Of a stretch of 64,000 nt of DNA, positions 49,565 to 61,084 are shown piece by piece. Position 1 is the first letter of the stretch. Each line of letters starts with the position of its first letter. Under the pieces are notes generated by a model. That model did no database searches, was not told the origin of the DNA, and saw only the letters and a list, made by a program, of their open reading frames with translations. Both the position numbers and the translations under genes were made by a program. The stretch lies in NCBI RefSeq assembly GCF_026745355.1, contig NC_079202.1, forward strand, positions 58,348,622 through 58,412,621, given 5' to 3'. The stretch comes from Beta vulgaris subsp. vulgaris (Eukaryota; Streptophyta; Magnoliopsida; Caryophyllales; Amaranthaceae).

Positions 49565-49751
49565 GGAGAGGTAGTAGTTCAATGCAGTACCACCCTCGAA
49601 TTCCAGAATATTGCCTAGAGTTTGAATCCTCATCCCAATAATATGTTGGATTGTTTAGCCTTATACTCAGCCTCTAAGTTGGTCTATCCTGCAGTCTAGT
49701 AGGCTAACAGAAGTTGGTCTTCACACCAATTATCTTTCCTAATTAAAAAAA
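49565..49751 (+). mobile_element. SINE, second copy of the 31331-31548 family
   Basis: A-box-like GAGGTAGTAGTTCAATGCAG, B-box-like GAGTTTGAATCCTCA, then CAATAATATGTTGGA and GTTGGTCTTCACACCAATTA, ending in AATTAAAAAAA. Order matches the minus-strand copy in lyase-2 intron 1. Confidence 0.6.
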
Positions 49752-49984
49752 CAATGTGACGTTTGAAAATCATGTTAGTCTTAATAGCTTTACCAAAATG
49801 ATCAGCGCACCATCGTTTGTTAGTCCTAATTAGTACTATGATATCATGAATACAAGTGTGGTGTCTTGTGAATTATGATCATCACCATTACGATATTAGC
49901 TCATACTATAAGATTATGACACCGAATACGCAACTTATGATATCATGAATACTACCAATTATACCTTATTGTGCTTCACCTCAG

Positions 49985-50598
49985 TAGGGATGGCAACTCA
50001 GTCCGAATCCGATCCTAATCCGCTCCAATTCGAAGGAAAAAATCCGAGTCGACTCTGAGAAAAAAGTAATCCGACTTCGTTTAAAAAGTCCAACTCCAAG
50101 TTGGAAGAGGGTTGGAGTCGGATCTCATAAAATAATTCGACTCTGACTTTGAGTCAATCAATCCTTTTTTCTTGTTAATGCTAACGTATTGTTTATGTAT
50201 AACCATACTTCGACTTTTAGCCAATTGTATTATATAGATATTTCCATTTAAGAAATGATTGTTAAAAACAATAGTAATATTTAGATTATTTGTACTATAT
50301 AAGATTTCCATATGATTATTAGAATAAATTGTAATGATTAGTTTATTGGATTATAAAAGACTATTCTATTATAAAAAGATAATGGGCAGAAAAATATGTC
50401 AGATCGGGTTCGGAGTTGGATGTATAAATTTTAAGTCGGGTCGGATTCAGAGTCGGGTGTTCGAATTTTAAGTCAGGTCGGATTTGGATTTTCGGAGTCG
50501 GATGTCGGGACCGGACTCAGATTTAAAAATCCGACTTCTTGTAGGATCGGAGTCGAATTATGCATAACTGGTCCAAGTCCTACTTGTTGTCATCCCTA
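49985..50598. mobile_element. hAT-like non-autonomous element
   Basis: Starts TAGGGATGGCAACTCAGTCC and ends TACTTGTTGTCATCCCTA. Subterminal GGAGTCGG and CCGACTCC-type repeats. The flanking 8-mers CACCTCAG and CACCTACC share the first five bases, a partly decayed duplication. 614 bp. Confidence 0.7.
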
Positions 50599-51668
50599 CA
50601 CCTACCTAAGTGGGAAGGTATTTTTTTCTTTCCTAACTTCATGATCCCAAACTCTATGGGGTGCCTTAACAATTGACCTTGAACACCACAAATAGTATGA
50701 TCATATTTCATACGAAAATAAAAAATATAATAGTAGGAGCAAAATTTTCATGACCTAATGCTTGACCCTAGGTTGGCTAATGGCTATAGGCCTAATATGG
50801 GTGTTCAAGGCAGGGTCCAGTTTACCAAAAAAATTAAATAATGATATTAGCTAGAGATTTTTTTTCGTTTTGCAGAAAGTAATATACAAGTCACTATTTA
50901 ACTCCTCAAAAGATCATTATTTTTTTTCCTCCAAATTTACATTATAATATGCTTATTTAAAAATCAATGGTTGTTAGTTGGTTCTTTGTTCACTTGGCTT
51001 TAGACTAATTTTATGTCAATTGTTAGCATTAGCAAATATTAACTAGTTTGCTAAACTTGTAATTTATTGTCAACTTTTTCATTGTTGGCTTAAATTTTTG
51101 GCTCACTGCTTCATTCAACATATTCATTATTGGCTTAAAATTTTGGCTCACTGCGTCTTGAAAAGCCATTTATCAAACATATTTTTGGTATTTAAACCAT
51201 GCAAATTAGCTAAAGATCAAGCTAATAGAAAAGGTTAACGATGTAATTAACTTATTTTAACCAGTAACCACTACCAATCATCATCGTCTTCTAAGCTCAA
51301 AAGCACATGACTAGAACTGAAAAGAATGGACACTTGAGAAGAATTGGCTTGTAATTAACATATTTTTAACCACAGCAGCTGAGCCTGCGTTACATATTAC
51401 ATATTACGCACCAAGGCGCAAACGACACGGGATCACAACCAGATGAACAATACAGATGAGATATTCTAATATATCGAGATTAAAGTTTCATCATGTAAAA
51501 TATATATTTACTGCTACCGAATTGCTCAACTAGATATTGAAGGCCTCAAATCATCAGTCAAATCTGATCTCAAATTCTCGATCACTACTTTCAATTCTAC
51601 ACAATACAGAGCCTCAACATACAGAAAGTGCTACTTGTAATGGTATTTGGTGTGTCTTGTGTATTCCC
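50599..51668. other. 3' flank of the zinc-finger gene
   Basis: AT-rich sequence. A repeated block ATTGGCTTAAAATTTTGGCT occurs around 51080 and 51125. The part next to 51669 should be the 3' UTR of the zinc-finger gene. No gene seen. Confidence 0.35.
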
Positions 51669-54600
51669 CTAGTGTCCTGAACCGCTCTCTGATTTCTTCT
51701 GGTAGATAAAGGATCCTAAAATAAACGCAATCCCGGTAATCGCGATTGTAATCAACAGGTGCCTTTTTGGGAATGCTGCTGGTGGAGGCGGGTCTCTTCT
51801 TCGAGGCCGTGGTACTGGAACAGGCCTAGATTCCCTGAGAGGTTGCAAATTTATAAGACATCAGTCAGACCGTGGGTCAATTCTTCAATGGAAACAGCCA
51901 GAAGATCAGTTTTAATATTGTAACTTGTAAGAGCAACGTGATAGAATCCAGGGGTAAATGAGGGTGTGCAAGGAACCCAACCGCACAGTCCCCTAAAATA
52001 TATTATTTTTATATATTTTATTTCATATTTGAGGAAATCACCCTTGTTATCCACCTTTAATAAATTTCTCAATGATCAATCTTTAAATTTTCAACTTCCT
52101 ATCTTTAATACCCAACCATCCATCTTTATTTTTTATATATTTTGGGGCCTAATTTTCATGTTAGAACATTGACCCCAAATTTTTCAATACAGCCCTACAT
52201 AGAAAATGTAGAGAGCCCTTAACAAACTCTGAAACTTTGACTAACAAACACTAAACGACTAAAACATACATAGACTTCAAGCCATGGGGAACTTTGACTA
52301 ACACACAGCTACCTTAGAGAATATAACAGCAAGAGGTAAAATGGAGAATCACTGCAAAAGTTTAAAAAGCTGTTATCAGCCTGCAAAGACTGATTGCTAC
52401 AGCGAATTTCCAATATGTCCTCCCCTTAACCTCTTTGTACTCAAGAGTCAAGACTTGCATCCCTCAACTGAAAAAAAAATTGGGTTTCTCTACGTAGTAC
52501 TAGTACCTCTATGTTTTACGAAATTTTATGTTGTAACCGATCTTTTTGAGATTTCCACGTTGTATCCATCTTTCTAAACGTTATCCAAAATACCTTATAC
52601 AGAATATCAAACAGTAGATCTTGGGAATCTCTTACCCTGTGGGCATAGAGTAGGATGTTTGAGCCTTTGTTAGTTGACTGAGGTGAGAAATTGAAGACTA
52701 AGTGAGGTCTGGATTAGGATTTTCTATTAGTAAGGGTATTTTGTCTGACGTTTAGAAAGTTTAGGGGTACAATGTGAAAAGTTACAGTGCACTCAACAGC
52801 CAAAACTCAGGGCAGCTCAGTCACACAGGCAATGTTAATTGATACTTTACGATTACACACAATCTGATTGAAAAACATGTTGTCTACATGATGCAGCAAC
52901 ATTTGCGTCTTAAATGTAACTTTTGAAAAGAAGAAAGAATCGGCTTTAAACACCAAAAAAAAAGATAACCAGGGTAATCAAGACATGTTGAAAAAGCAGC
53001 AGCGAAAACACACAGAACAATATATGGTGACTTGGTGAGGACCAGAAAATGTACACAAATCTGTCTCCTTTTACTTAATTACTAGAATTTTTTGCACGCG
53101 ATGCGTGCTTGAATTTTTTTCGAAATAGAAACTCGATTTTTTTCGGCATAAGAGTCTAAATTTGAATATTAGACATACGAAGTATAACTATTTTTAGTTG
53201 CAAAATTTGACTGGTTTAGTTTCTATCACTTAAGTCTCTCACCATTCTTTTTTTTTTACTTTTCAAAGTTAAATTCTATGAACAAAATAGAAATTTTATT
53301 GAATTTATTTATGATTTCTAATATTATAACTTTTTAGTTGATTTTTGAATTAAGTACAGTACTACATAGATTGTAGTTTGTAAGTGAATTTTTAAGGTTT
53401 TGTAAAGTTTCCTCATTTTAGTGATTTGTATAACGTAAATTATGTAATTTTATGATTTTAGTTGACTTTGTGAGTGATTGTTATGATTATATTTTTGGTA
53501 TTTTTGTTTGAAGCCCCCTTTGATTTGTAAGTGAATGTGTAATTTAGAATGGGAAAAGGGTAACATATAGTCTCTTCATTCTGGGACACCACAGCTCCCC
53601 CTTCCTTATATAATAAGGATATGTTGTACTTTAATTCTTGAATATATTTTACATAAACCTTTTTAACTTGATAATTAATCGCTATTATATAATAGAAAAA
53701 GATAGGTCCAAATATATGTAAAAATTTCATTATATATAGGAAACACTATTAAAAAGTAAATAATTTTTTTCCTCGTCTAACTTCTAAATTCTGATTTCAC
53801 TACAAATACACCTCTATCTTTTATCATGACCCACCATTAATTGTGAATGGTTCTTGAGAACATTGATTTGTAAGTAAATTTTTGTAATAATGTTTGTATG
53901 TATTGACGTTTAGGTTATTAGTTTTATTTTATGTTAATTTTAAGTTTTAATAAAGTTTCCTGATTATTTAAGTGATTTGCGTGATTTTTATAACATGATT
54001 TTCTTAATTGTATGAGTGATTTGTAAAGTTTCTTCTTTTAAGTGATTTGTGAGTGAGTATTGTAAATTAATTTTTGATTTTTTTTTTAGCCCCGGTTTTA
54101 ATTTTGAGATTCATTTAGTAATTTAGAAAGGGAAGGAGGGCAAAATAGTCAGTTCAAAAGAGGACACCATATCTCCCCCCTTCCCTTATATAATAGAGAT
54201 AGATTTCAACTACGTTTTCCCACCATTATAACATTATCTACCAGCCTACCTGATTCAGTACCTCTACCACTATGTTTCTACTCTCACAAGCCATTCCCAT
54301 GCCAGAGTAACTCTGTAAGCATAGCTCAAATCCAGGGAGCAGACATTGTTTTCCGTATGAAGCTTTAAAATTTAATTATCTTTTTCATGACCCTGGGGAG
54401 GTTCTAGAATCAAGAGCTGAAATTTACATCTCGTTGACAAGCATTAACCCATTTGCCATTGGTCTATCATATATGGACCCCATATAAATTACTTGCAAAG
54501 TGATAATAAGAGAAGTACCTAGAAGAGCTCACAGTAGCCTCAGCAACACCATTGCAGGTTGTATCGTGGACGTATCGATCACGTAGCCTGACATACCTGG

Positions 54601-57600
54601 CACAGCGATAGCAATGTTCTGTCCGATTCCCACATACATCCTGAAAATAGAGAAGTTGACATATAATATTTTGAACCAGACCAATTATTCGGATCATAAT
54701 AATAATTATCATAATTAGCATGCCTGATGTTCATATAGATCAATGGCAGGCAAAGGAAATTCGCAGTATTCACATGTTACAATCCTTTGTGGGCAGTTTT
54801 CACCCTTATGAACATCCAAAATTTCACGCTCCATTGTTTCACTGCACAGTGAACAAGCAACCTATTCCATGGAATGTTAGTCAACAATAAAATTTTATAA
54901 AAAATACAAAAGCAGCAAGGTGTTAAAAAATAAAAAGACAGAAACGCACAAAGACTAAACTCACAAGTTCAAACAATTCAGAACCCTCACAGATATAGAT
55001 ATAATTAGGGTGTGTCAAGTGTGAAAGCCCAACAAGTCCAACATGAGAGTGGGCATGAAAATACGTGGTGGGGTTTCAGGTTTTGGTCATGGTTAATAAC
55101 ATAGAAAAAAGCAAGAAGTCATAAATAGCGCGACGGGCAGTGTTTTAAACTGCTCCGCCATTGGTGTCTCTTGTTGCGCGGTTGACCAGGCAGACTCTCT
55201 GGATGTGGTGTTGGCAGTTTCTAATTTACTGCTTGTTTGCTACTGAGTTCCATATCCTAGATGGTTCAAGATTGTAGACATTAATTTCCTTTTTCTTATT
55301 CCTAGATTGATTATCTTCTTCGATATTAAGAAAACTACATCCAACTGCTTCTGGAAAGCTTTCCTATAAAGATGTGAATATCAAACCTTCAAGAGTTAAA
55401 GGCCGTAAAATTTAGGAAAAAATTGACCAGAATAATCTGAAGTATCGGTCATCCGCTTTTAATAATCCCAACTATGGGGGACCTCTTCCAAAGATACACC
55501 AATATGACTGTGACCTTTAGTTCCGGAAAAAAAGAAAAAAAAAACTACTCTGTTCTAATATCCTTAATTACTCCTTGTCATTACTCTTCATCCACCTTTT
55601 TGTTATTATTTTTGATTGAGCACCCCTGTTATCTCCCACCTCCAATAGTGCACACAAAAGAATTTAATAGATTTACGTGCTCTTTATCTCCTACACTTGC
55701 CTCGTCTTCCAAATACTCCATTGCCTCCTTCCCTACCGAAAACCCTATGTGATTTCCTCCCCAACGAGGACAATGTTTTCGCTGGTGTTAGGATTTGATC
55801 CGATATCAAGCAGCTTCTTCTGGATCACGATCTTGGTGTCAAAAATGTCATTGATTTAGGGGTTGAATTGCAGATGCTAGAAAGGGATGAGATTGAAGGA
55901 ATTGACCAAGATCTATTGGAAGTTGAAGTGCACAAACCTAAAACTGTTACTTTAAGTAGGTGGGGTTGTGAGTGGTTGAGTTATATGCTTGTGTTGATGC
56001 TTTCTTGTCTTTTGAAATTGGCAAAACATTACTGCCTCTTTAATCTGTTAAACTTCTCTAAATTCATCTAAAATTTGATAATGTGTTGAATTTGAGAAAG
56101 TTGGTAGGAATAGGAATCTGGGTTGTTGAACTTTTAGGGTTAGGAAGATAGGATCTTAGCTAATTACAGATGGTAATTGCAATTACTTCATGAAGTATGT
56201 AATTTTCAAAGGTAACTGTAAAATTTTTCTTTTGGGCAGTATGAAAACGAATATGGATTTAATCTAAGAAATGATGATGTATAAAGCCTAAAATATAAAA
56301 ATCCCAAAAAATAAACCACCAAATTCTTCCTTTTTTATTTCAGTAAGAGTGGAAAAACACAACAAAAGGTGAAATTAAACAAAACTCACAAGTTGAAATT
56401 CCCAAAAATCCAAGCTAAAAATCCTTAAAGAAAACCAGAAAATGAAAATTGGTAATGTAGCTAGAAATTTAGACGGAAAATGAAGAAGGGGAAAAGGAGG
56501 ACAGAAAATGACTTTGTAAAGAAGAATGAATAAAGGTTGCGTTTAATACTCCTCTCCTATTTGTCATAAATCTTCCCACAACAAACTGAAAGACCCAATC
56601 GATTTCCTTGCTACATTCAAGATTTCTATTCCATTTCACCAAACTAGCAAGGACAATCGTCGTTTAATTTTTTCTCTCATTTCAGAGCATGTTGGTCGTT
56701 GGAGAAGGTGTTGTTATGCAAGGTTAATTAAGCCCTCTTGTAAATTCCAAGCGACTAGCCTCTTCTAAAACCTCTAGTTAATCAAAAATTACATATCTTC
56801 GCACTTGAAGGGAGAGCGAACCAAGAGGAAGGCTGAAATAGGCTGATGGAAGAACTACAACCAAAACCTATGAAAGCATCTAAAGAATGCAGATCTAGAA
56901 AATTGCTGGCTGGGATGACCACTCTTGATAAAATTAAATCTTCAAAGCCCCTCTCTGATAAAATAAGGGTAACATTGTCTAAAAGAGTAATCAGAGATAA
57001 CAATCACTAAATGAGGATAATAAATCTTCGAGAATATTCCAATAATTCAACTTTTCTATCACGAGAATTTTAAAAAAAAAAGAATTGTCATTGGTTACCG
57101 CCCTACCTCCTTAAGGGTTCACCCAGTAAATGATTAATAATAAACAACAAAATTCTATCAAACGAACAAAGGTGAAGAGTAGCATAGATCTCTGAACTTG
57201 TGCCATCTAAACTCTATACATATACAAGGGTGGAACTTGAGAGGATTCTCAATCTTCAAACATGAGCAAATTAAGTTACTATCAACACAAATTACAGGGT
57301 GGGTCACAGACATGAATGCTTCTAAGTGCAAGAACTTGATCAAGGGTTTCACTTTTCACCAAGGTCCTAGAAACTAGAAAGCACATGTAAGTACGATGCA
57401 ACAGAATGGACGTCACGTTATCTATCTAACACAATAATAGTACCTAGAGGTACCAACAAAAAGGAAATTTTAAAAACAAGAACGTAAGAATGTAAGATAA
57501 AGAAGCTTCTTCACAATTGGGCTTAGGTCACTCTTAATTATCAATAAGAAGTGCAAAAAACAATTATTTCTCAAATATAACCATAATAAGGAATTCCTCA

Positions 57601-59032
57601 AGATGATCCTCCATGGTAGCATGCAATCATGCTTTTCATAACCGCCCTCTTAAAAGATCTCCATGAACAAGAGTCTTTAGCTCCAAGAGACTACTATAGA
57701 AAAACCATCAAGAACATGAACTTAAACCCCTTCCATATCAAACAGTAGCTGCTTATCAAAAATCCTATGTGAAACTCTTTCTAAACAAATTGTAACTCCA
57801 TTTGGTGCTGCTCGCATTTCCTCACTCACAAGCAGACTGGAAGCACACTACCGAGAGAATAGGAATGCTGCCCCACTTCTGCATGGTTGCAAACTTGCAA
57901 CAACCTCAAGCTCCAAGAATCCCGAAAGCACTAACTTCAATTAAGAATCTCCATGTGCAAACATATCCTTAGCAATATTCCCTTGGCTTCTCCGTCACAT
58001 AAGTAAACGGTAGTCATGGAGCTCATTGATAAGTAGTCACTAAACAATTGTATAAAGGTATAACTAATCAACTATGAGTACAAAAAAATCTAGAACACAT
58101 AGCCTTAAACAAGTTTCCTATCTTTGCATAAGAGGGAAAATCGTGTAGACATGATATGCGATCCTCTACTAAACCTTACAACTGAAACCTCAATGAATTG
58201 GTTCGTCTACAAATTCAACTGAGTGTATTATAAACTTAAACACATAACTATGCATGATTCAGGGAAATGGTGATTTATTCCTTGTTTGAAGAAAAGCCAA
58301 GCACATCAAACTTTGCACGCTAAACACCCATAACCACAACCAAAAAAAAAAAACACCTGGTCACTGAACAATGATAATAGCACTAGCACAAAAAATCCAT
58401 CTCTTCGCAACGCCAATCATAGACAAAAGTCACTTACAGGAGCATGGATACTAAGATAATGTTCCTCGGCATGCTTCGTTGGGATCATATCACCACAAAC
58501 TTTACATTTTTCAAGATTCCGAGAGCAGTGAGCATAATGCAAATCGATATTCACAGAAGGGATAGCTCTATCACTGAAAAATCAAACATAGAAATTCTCA
58601 ACTCATCAAAAAACCTACCTTTCCATCACAAAACAACAATTACAAATCAAACCATATTTACAAATATTTGATATTTCCTCATCAACATAACATGCCTTGA
58701 CTCAAAACTTCAATACATCATAATAGTTCAATTCACAACAAAATCAAGCCTAATCACAACTTCCAATTCCTACCCACCACAGCAAATTTCAGCTCCATCC
58801 ATTCCCCACCAAAAAAAAATAACACTTCTTTCTAAATGCAATAATCTATAAATCTAACTAACATAAAATAACAAAAAATAGATTCATAAAAGTTACAGGG
58901 TAACTTTTTTTTTTTTTTTGAGTGATCAAAATCACCCATGTTTTAACCTAACACCATCTGAAAAAAGGCAGAGAGAGAAAATCACCAGTGAGTACAAACG
59001 CTAGTAGTTTCCTCGGATATTATAGCCGCCAT
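51669..59032 (-). CDS. TRAF-type zinc-finger protein with C-terminal membrane anchor
   Basis: Five coding exons: 58986-59032, 58438-58573, 54724-54861, 54519-54640, 51669-51834; sum 609 bases, 202 residues plus stop. Residues 13-120 carry repeated C-x2-C...H...C units: C13/C16/H28/C32, C39/C42, C64/C67/H79/C84, C91/C94/H106/C110 and C117/C120, the pattern of TRAF-type zinc fingers. A proline- and arginine-rich linker (PVPVPRPRRRDPPPPAAF) follows, then a hydrophobic segment at about 173-192 (LLITIAITGIAFILGSFIY) and a short charged tail, so the protein should be tail-anchored with fingers in the cytosol. The start is the first ATG after a leader intron (acceptor at 59044, donor at 59234). Intron 3 starts with GC, not GT. 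Introns 2 (3.6 kb) and 4 (2.7 kb) hold mobile DNA. Function in plants is poorly known; ligand unknown. Confidence 0.9.
51959..52196. repeat. Interspersed repeat related to 35305-35598
   Basis: GAGGGTGTGCAAGGAACCC and AGTCCCCTAAAATATATT at the left, and TTGGGGCCTAATTTTCATG with ACAGCCCTAC at the right, match the layout of the repeat at 35305. Lies in intron 4 of the zinc-finger gene. Confidence 0.45.
53082..54199 (-). mobile_element. Helitron pair sharing one 3' end
   Basis: On the minus strand the 3' end is the hairpin GCACGC-ATC-GCGTGC, then AAAAAATTCTAG at 53082 followed by T. Two 5' ends of the same type face it: TCCTTATTATATAAGGAAGG at 53619 and TCTCTATTATATAAGGGAAG at 54199, each preceded by A. 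Matching interior blocks (TGATTTGTAAGTGAATTT, GTGAGTGATTGTTATG-like) occur twice. Confidence 0.75.
55760..56070 (+). pseudogene. Gene-like fragment in zinc-finger intron 2
   Basis: On the plus strand, opposite to the host gene, one frame reads CDFLPNEDNVFAGVRI, a TGA, then SDIKQLLLDHDLGVKNVIDL, GVELQMLERDEIEGIDQDLL and EVEVHKPKTVTL. The composition is protein-like and unlike the surrounding AT-rich intron. I do not recognise the parent; the LPNEDNVFAG motif faintly recalls a short acidic motif of Mei2-like proteins, which is too little to name it. Confidence 0.4.
56100..58430. other. Remainder of zinc-finger intron 2
   Basis: AT-rich intron sequence. Small open frames at 56782-57003 and 57158-57352 (minus) show no recognisable motif. 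No bounded element found by eye. Confidence 0.35.
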
Positions 59033-59234
59033 GATTTCTCAATCTAAGATCAACAAAAAAAAATCTTGATCAAACCAATTTATATACCTGCCGACAAGAA
59101 ACAAAGGGGGGAATTAAATGGATTTATAGCAACAAAATTAATCCACAAATGACAAAAACATGAAACTTGTATAAAATCTGAAACATGAAAATCGGCAATC
59201 TAGTTAATGTTGTTGTCTTGTTGATCAGACATAC

Positions 59235-59290
59235 CTGCGAACTCTAAAGTTTTGTTGAGAGAGAAAGAGAGGTTGTTTGATTGTTGCAAC
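59235..59290 (-). promoter_or_regulatory. 5' UTR exon of the zinc-finger gene
   Basis: On the minus strand a CT-rich stretch (CCTCTCTTTCTCTCTCAAC) runs to a donor GCAG/GTATGT at 59234. The acceptor TTAG/ATTGAG at 59043 places the ATG 11 bases into the next exon. The transcription start is not fixed. Confidence 0.5.
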
Positions 59291-59356
59291 TCCCAAGGTG
59301 AGTCCACCTTTATTTTCCTTGTTGCAACTCCCAAGGTGAGTCCACCTTTATTTTCC
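59281..59356. repeat. Perfect 38-bp tandem duplication at the zinc-finger promoter
   Basis: Two head-to-tail copies of a 38-base unit starting TTGTTGCAACTCCCAAGG and ending CTTTATTTTCC, with no differences. It lies right at or just upstream of the presumed transcription start. Confidence 0.9.
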
Positions 59357-59381
59357 GCCTAACCTTTGTTTGATGAAAATA

Positions 59382-59405
59382 CTAGCTGTGAAGCTCGTGC
59401 ACGAG
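59382..59405 (-). mobile_element. Helitron 3' end
   Basis: On the minus strand the perfect palindrome CTCGTGCACGAG is followed by CTTCACAGCTAG and then T. A Helitron 3' terminus; the 5' end, further right, was not identified. Confidence 0.6.
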
Positions 59406-60465
59406 TTGTTTATTTTAATTTTTTGCAAACTTTTTTGTTAGTATTTTTGATTTTTTTGTTTTCTCATTAGGTACTTATGAAGTTTCGCACTATTCATCTC
59501 GTGCTCTCGTGTTTTCAACAATTTATCTGGTACTCTCGCATTTTGCCCAATTTACTTGGTGTTCCTTAGGTTTTGAAAAATACATAGCTTGCACATGTCG
59601 TTAAGTTTCCGTTACAAACTTTATTCACCATTTACCTTTCTGGTTTGTGAGAATTTAGGATTCAACGATTGCCAACATTTCCACTCTCTCTCCACCACAA
59701 CAGCACCAACATCACCATCCCTAGCTCACATTGTTGCATCACCACTAAAACTACCACCCTATACTCTTTGCTTTGCTGGCGCCTACGACTCTAACTGGAT
59801 TTTCTTCTCTCACTTTCCCTTGATTTCTCTCTCTTTAGTTTTTTCGTTGTTGATCCCCCAACCCCATTAAAGTGTTTGAATCCTAACCCACCCCCTCCCC
59901 TTCCTCTACACCAACCACCCACCCCATTCCCCTCACCTCCACCAGCCCCCACCCATCCCTCTCCCCTTCACCGCCGTAGCCCCTCTTCCCTCCACTAAAA
60001 TCGATCTCCTCCACTCTTCCCGCAATATAATACTCCATAGAATCCAATGTTTCCAGACACAAACTAAATCTTGTGTACTCTCCTTGAAACTTTCCGTCAC
60101 ATTAAACTCTCACCTCTCTCCAAAAAAAATTACTCTTTTACTCCTTACTCCCAATAACGGAAACTTTCTTATAATACCACTTTCATCCCTTCCAACGCGC
60201 TACTCTTTCTTCGACAACTGAAAACATCGTTGTAAAAGTTATGGAAACTTCTGGAACGATTCAAGGTGAGCGCGAATTTCACAACGAAATTTCGCTTGCG
60301 AATCGCGTGATCTCGACCATTGGATCGCCGTATCTTTTGTCAATCGTAGGGTACTCGTGAGGTGGGGTCGGGGCTGGGTTGACAGTTGCTAGGTCGGGTT
60401 AGCGGTGCTGCCGCTGCTAGGTCGAATTAGCGATGTTGTCGCTGCTGGGTGGGGGCTGCAGGGAT
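59406..60465. other. CT-rich spacer without a proven gene
   Basis: C- and T-rich sequence on the plus strand (about 59680-60120) with an open frame at 59589-59870 lacking any known motif. ATGGAAACTTCTGGAACG at 60241 is followed by a donor-like CAAG/GTGAGC, but no partner exon was found. Nothing convincing. Confidence 0.3.
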
Positions 60466-60729
60466 GGGATAAATTATATCTTTTCTTAATCTTAGTTGAA
60501 TAATCGTAAATATTAGCTAGATTAGTTTATCTTTTTCCCTAAATCCATCTTGTAGTTTCCTACTCCTATTCCGATTCTACCTATCCAACTAGTATAAATT
60601 GGGGTCTCAGCCCATCATATTCTTTACACCAAATTTGAGAAATACATCTTTTTTTCAAGTTTAAACTCTCTCTTTCTCTCTCTTAGCGTACCATTCTTTG
60701 CTCTTCCTCCCTAATAATTATTCACTTTC
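60466..60729 (+). mobile_element. Possible solo LTR
   Basis: Starts TGGGATAAATTATATC, contains a TATA-like AGTATAAATTGGGG (60593) followed by a CT-rich stretch and ends CACTTTCA, all as in a Copia-type LTR. Flanking AGGGA and AGGTG agree only in part, so the call is weak. Alternatively it is an ordinary plus-strand promoter and leader. Confidence 0.35.
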
Positions 60730-61066
60730 AAGGTGTGTGTATATGTAGATCTTTAATAATTATTTTGCAATCTTAGTATCATGTTTTTTGGAAAATATTT
60801 TAGATTGAAGTCCATGTTTTTATAAGTTTTATGATGAACTACATGCGTTTTGTAAGAACATATTTGAACGTTTATTAATTTTATTATGCACTTGAATCAT
60901 TCCTTTAGTTCAATATTATTATAAAGATGTGCATTGCGAGATGTGCACAAGAAAGTGAGAAAGATAAAGAAAAAATAGAGGGAGTAATAGATAATCTAAT
61001 ATGACTAGGAAAGTAATTTACCAGATAAGGAAAGTTTTGAATACATCATTAAATGGGCGGATTAGT

Positions 61067-61084
61067 GACACGCGCGTGCGCGTG
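61067..61084. repeat. Alternating purine-pyrimidine GC run
   Basis: ACACGCGCGTGCGCGTGA in AT-rich surroundings, self-complementary in its centre and able in principle to adopt Z-form. No gene context. Confidence 0.6.

Noticed and set aside
59589..59870. 93-residue open frame on the plus strand
   Set aside because: CT-rich low-complexity translation without motifs or supported exon borders.
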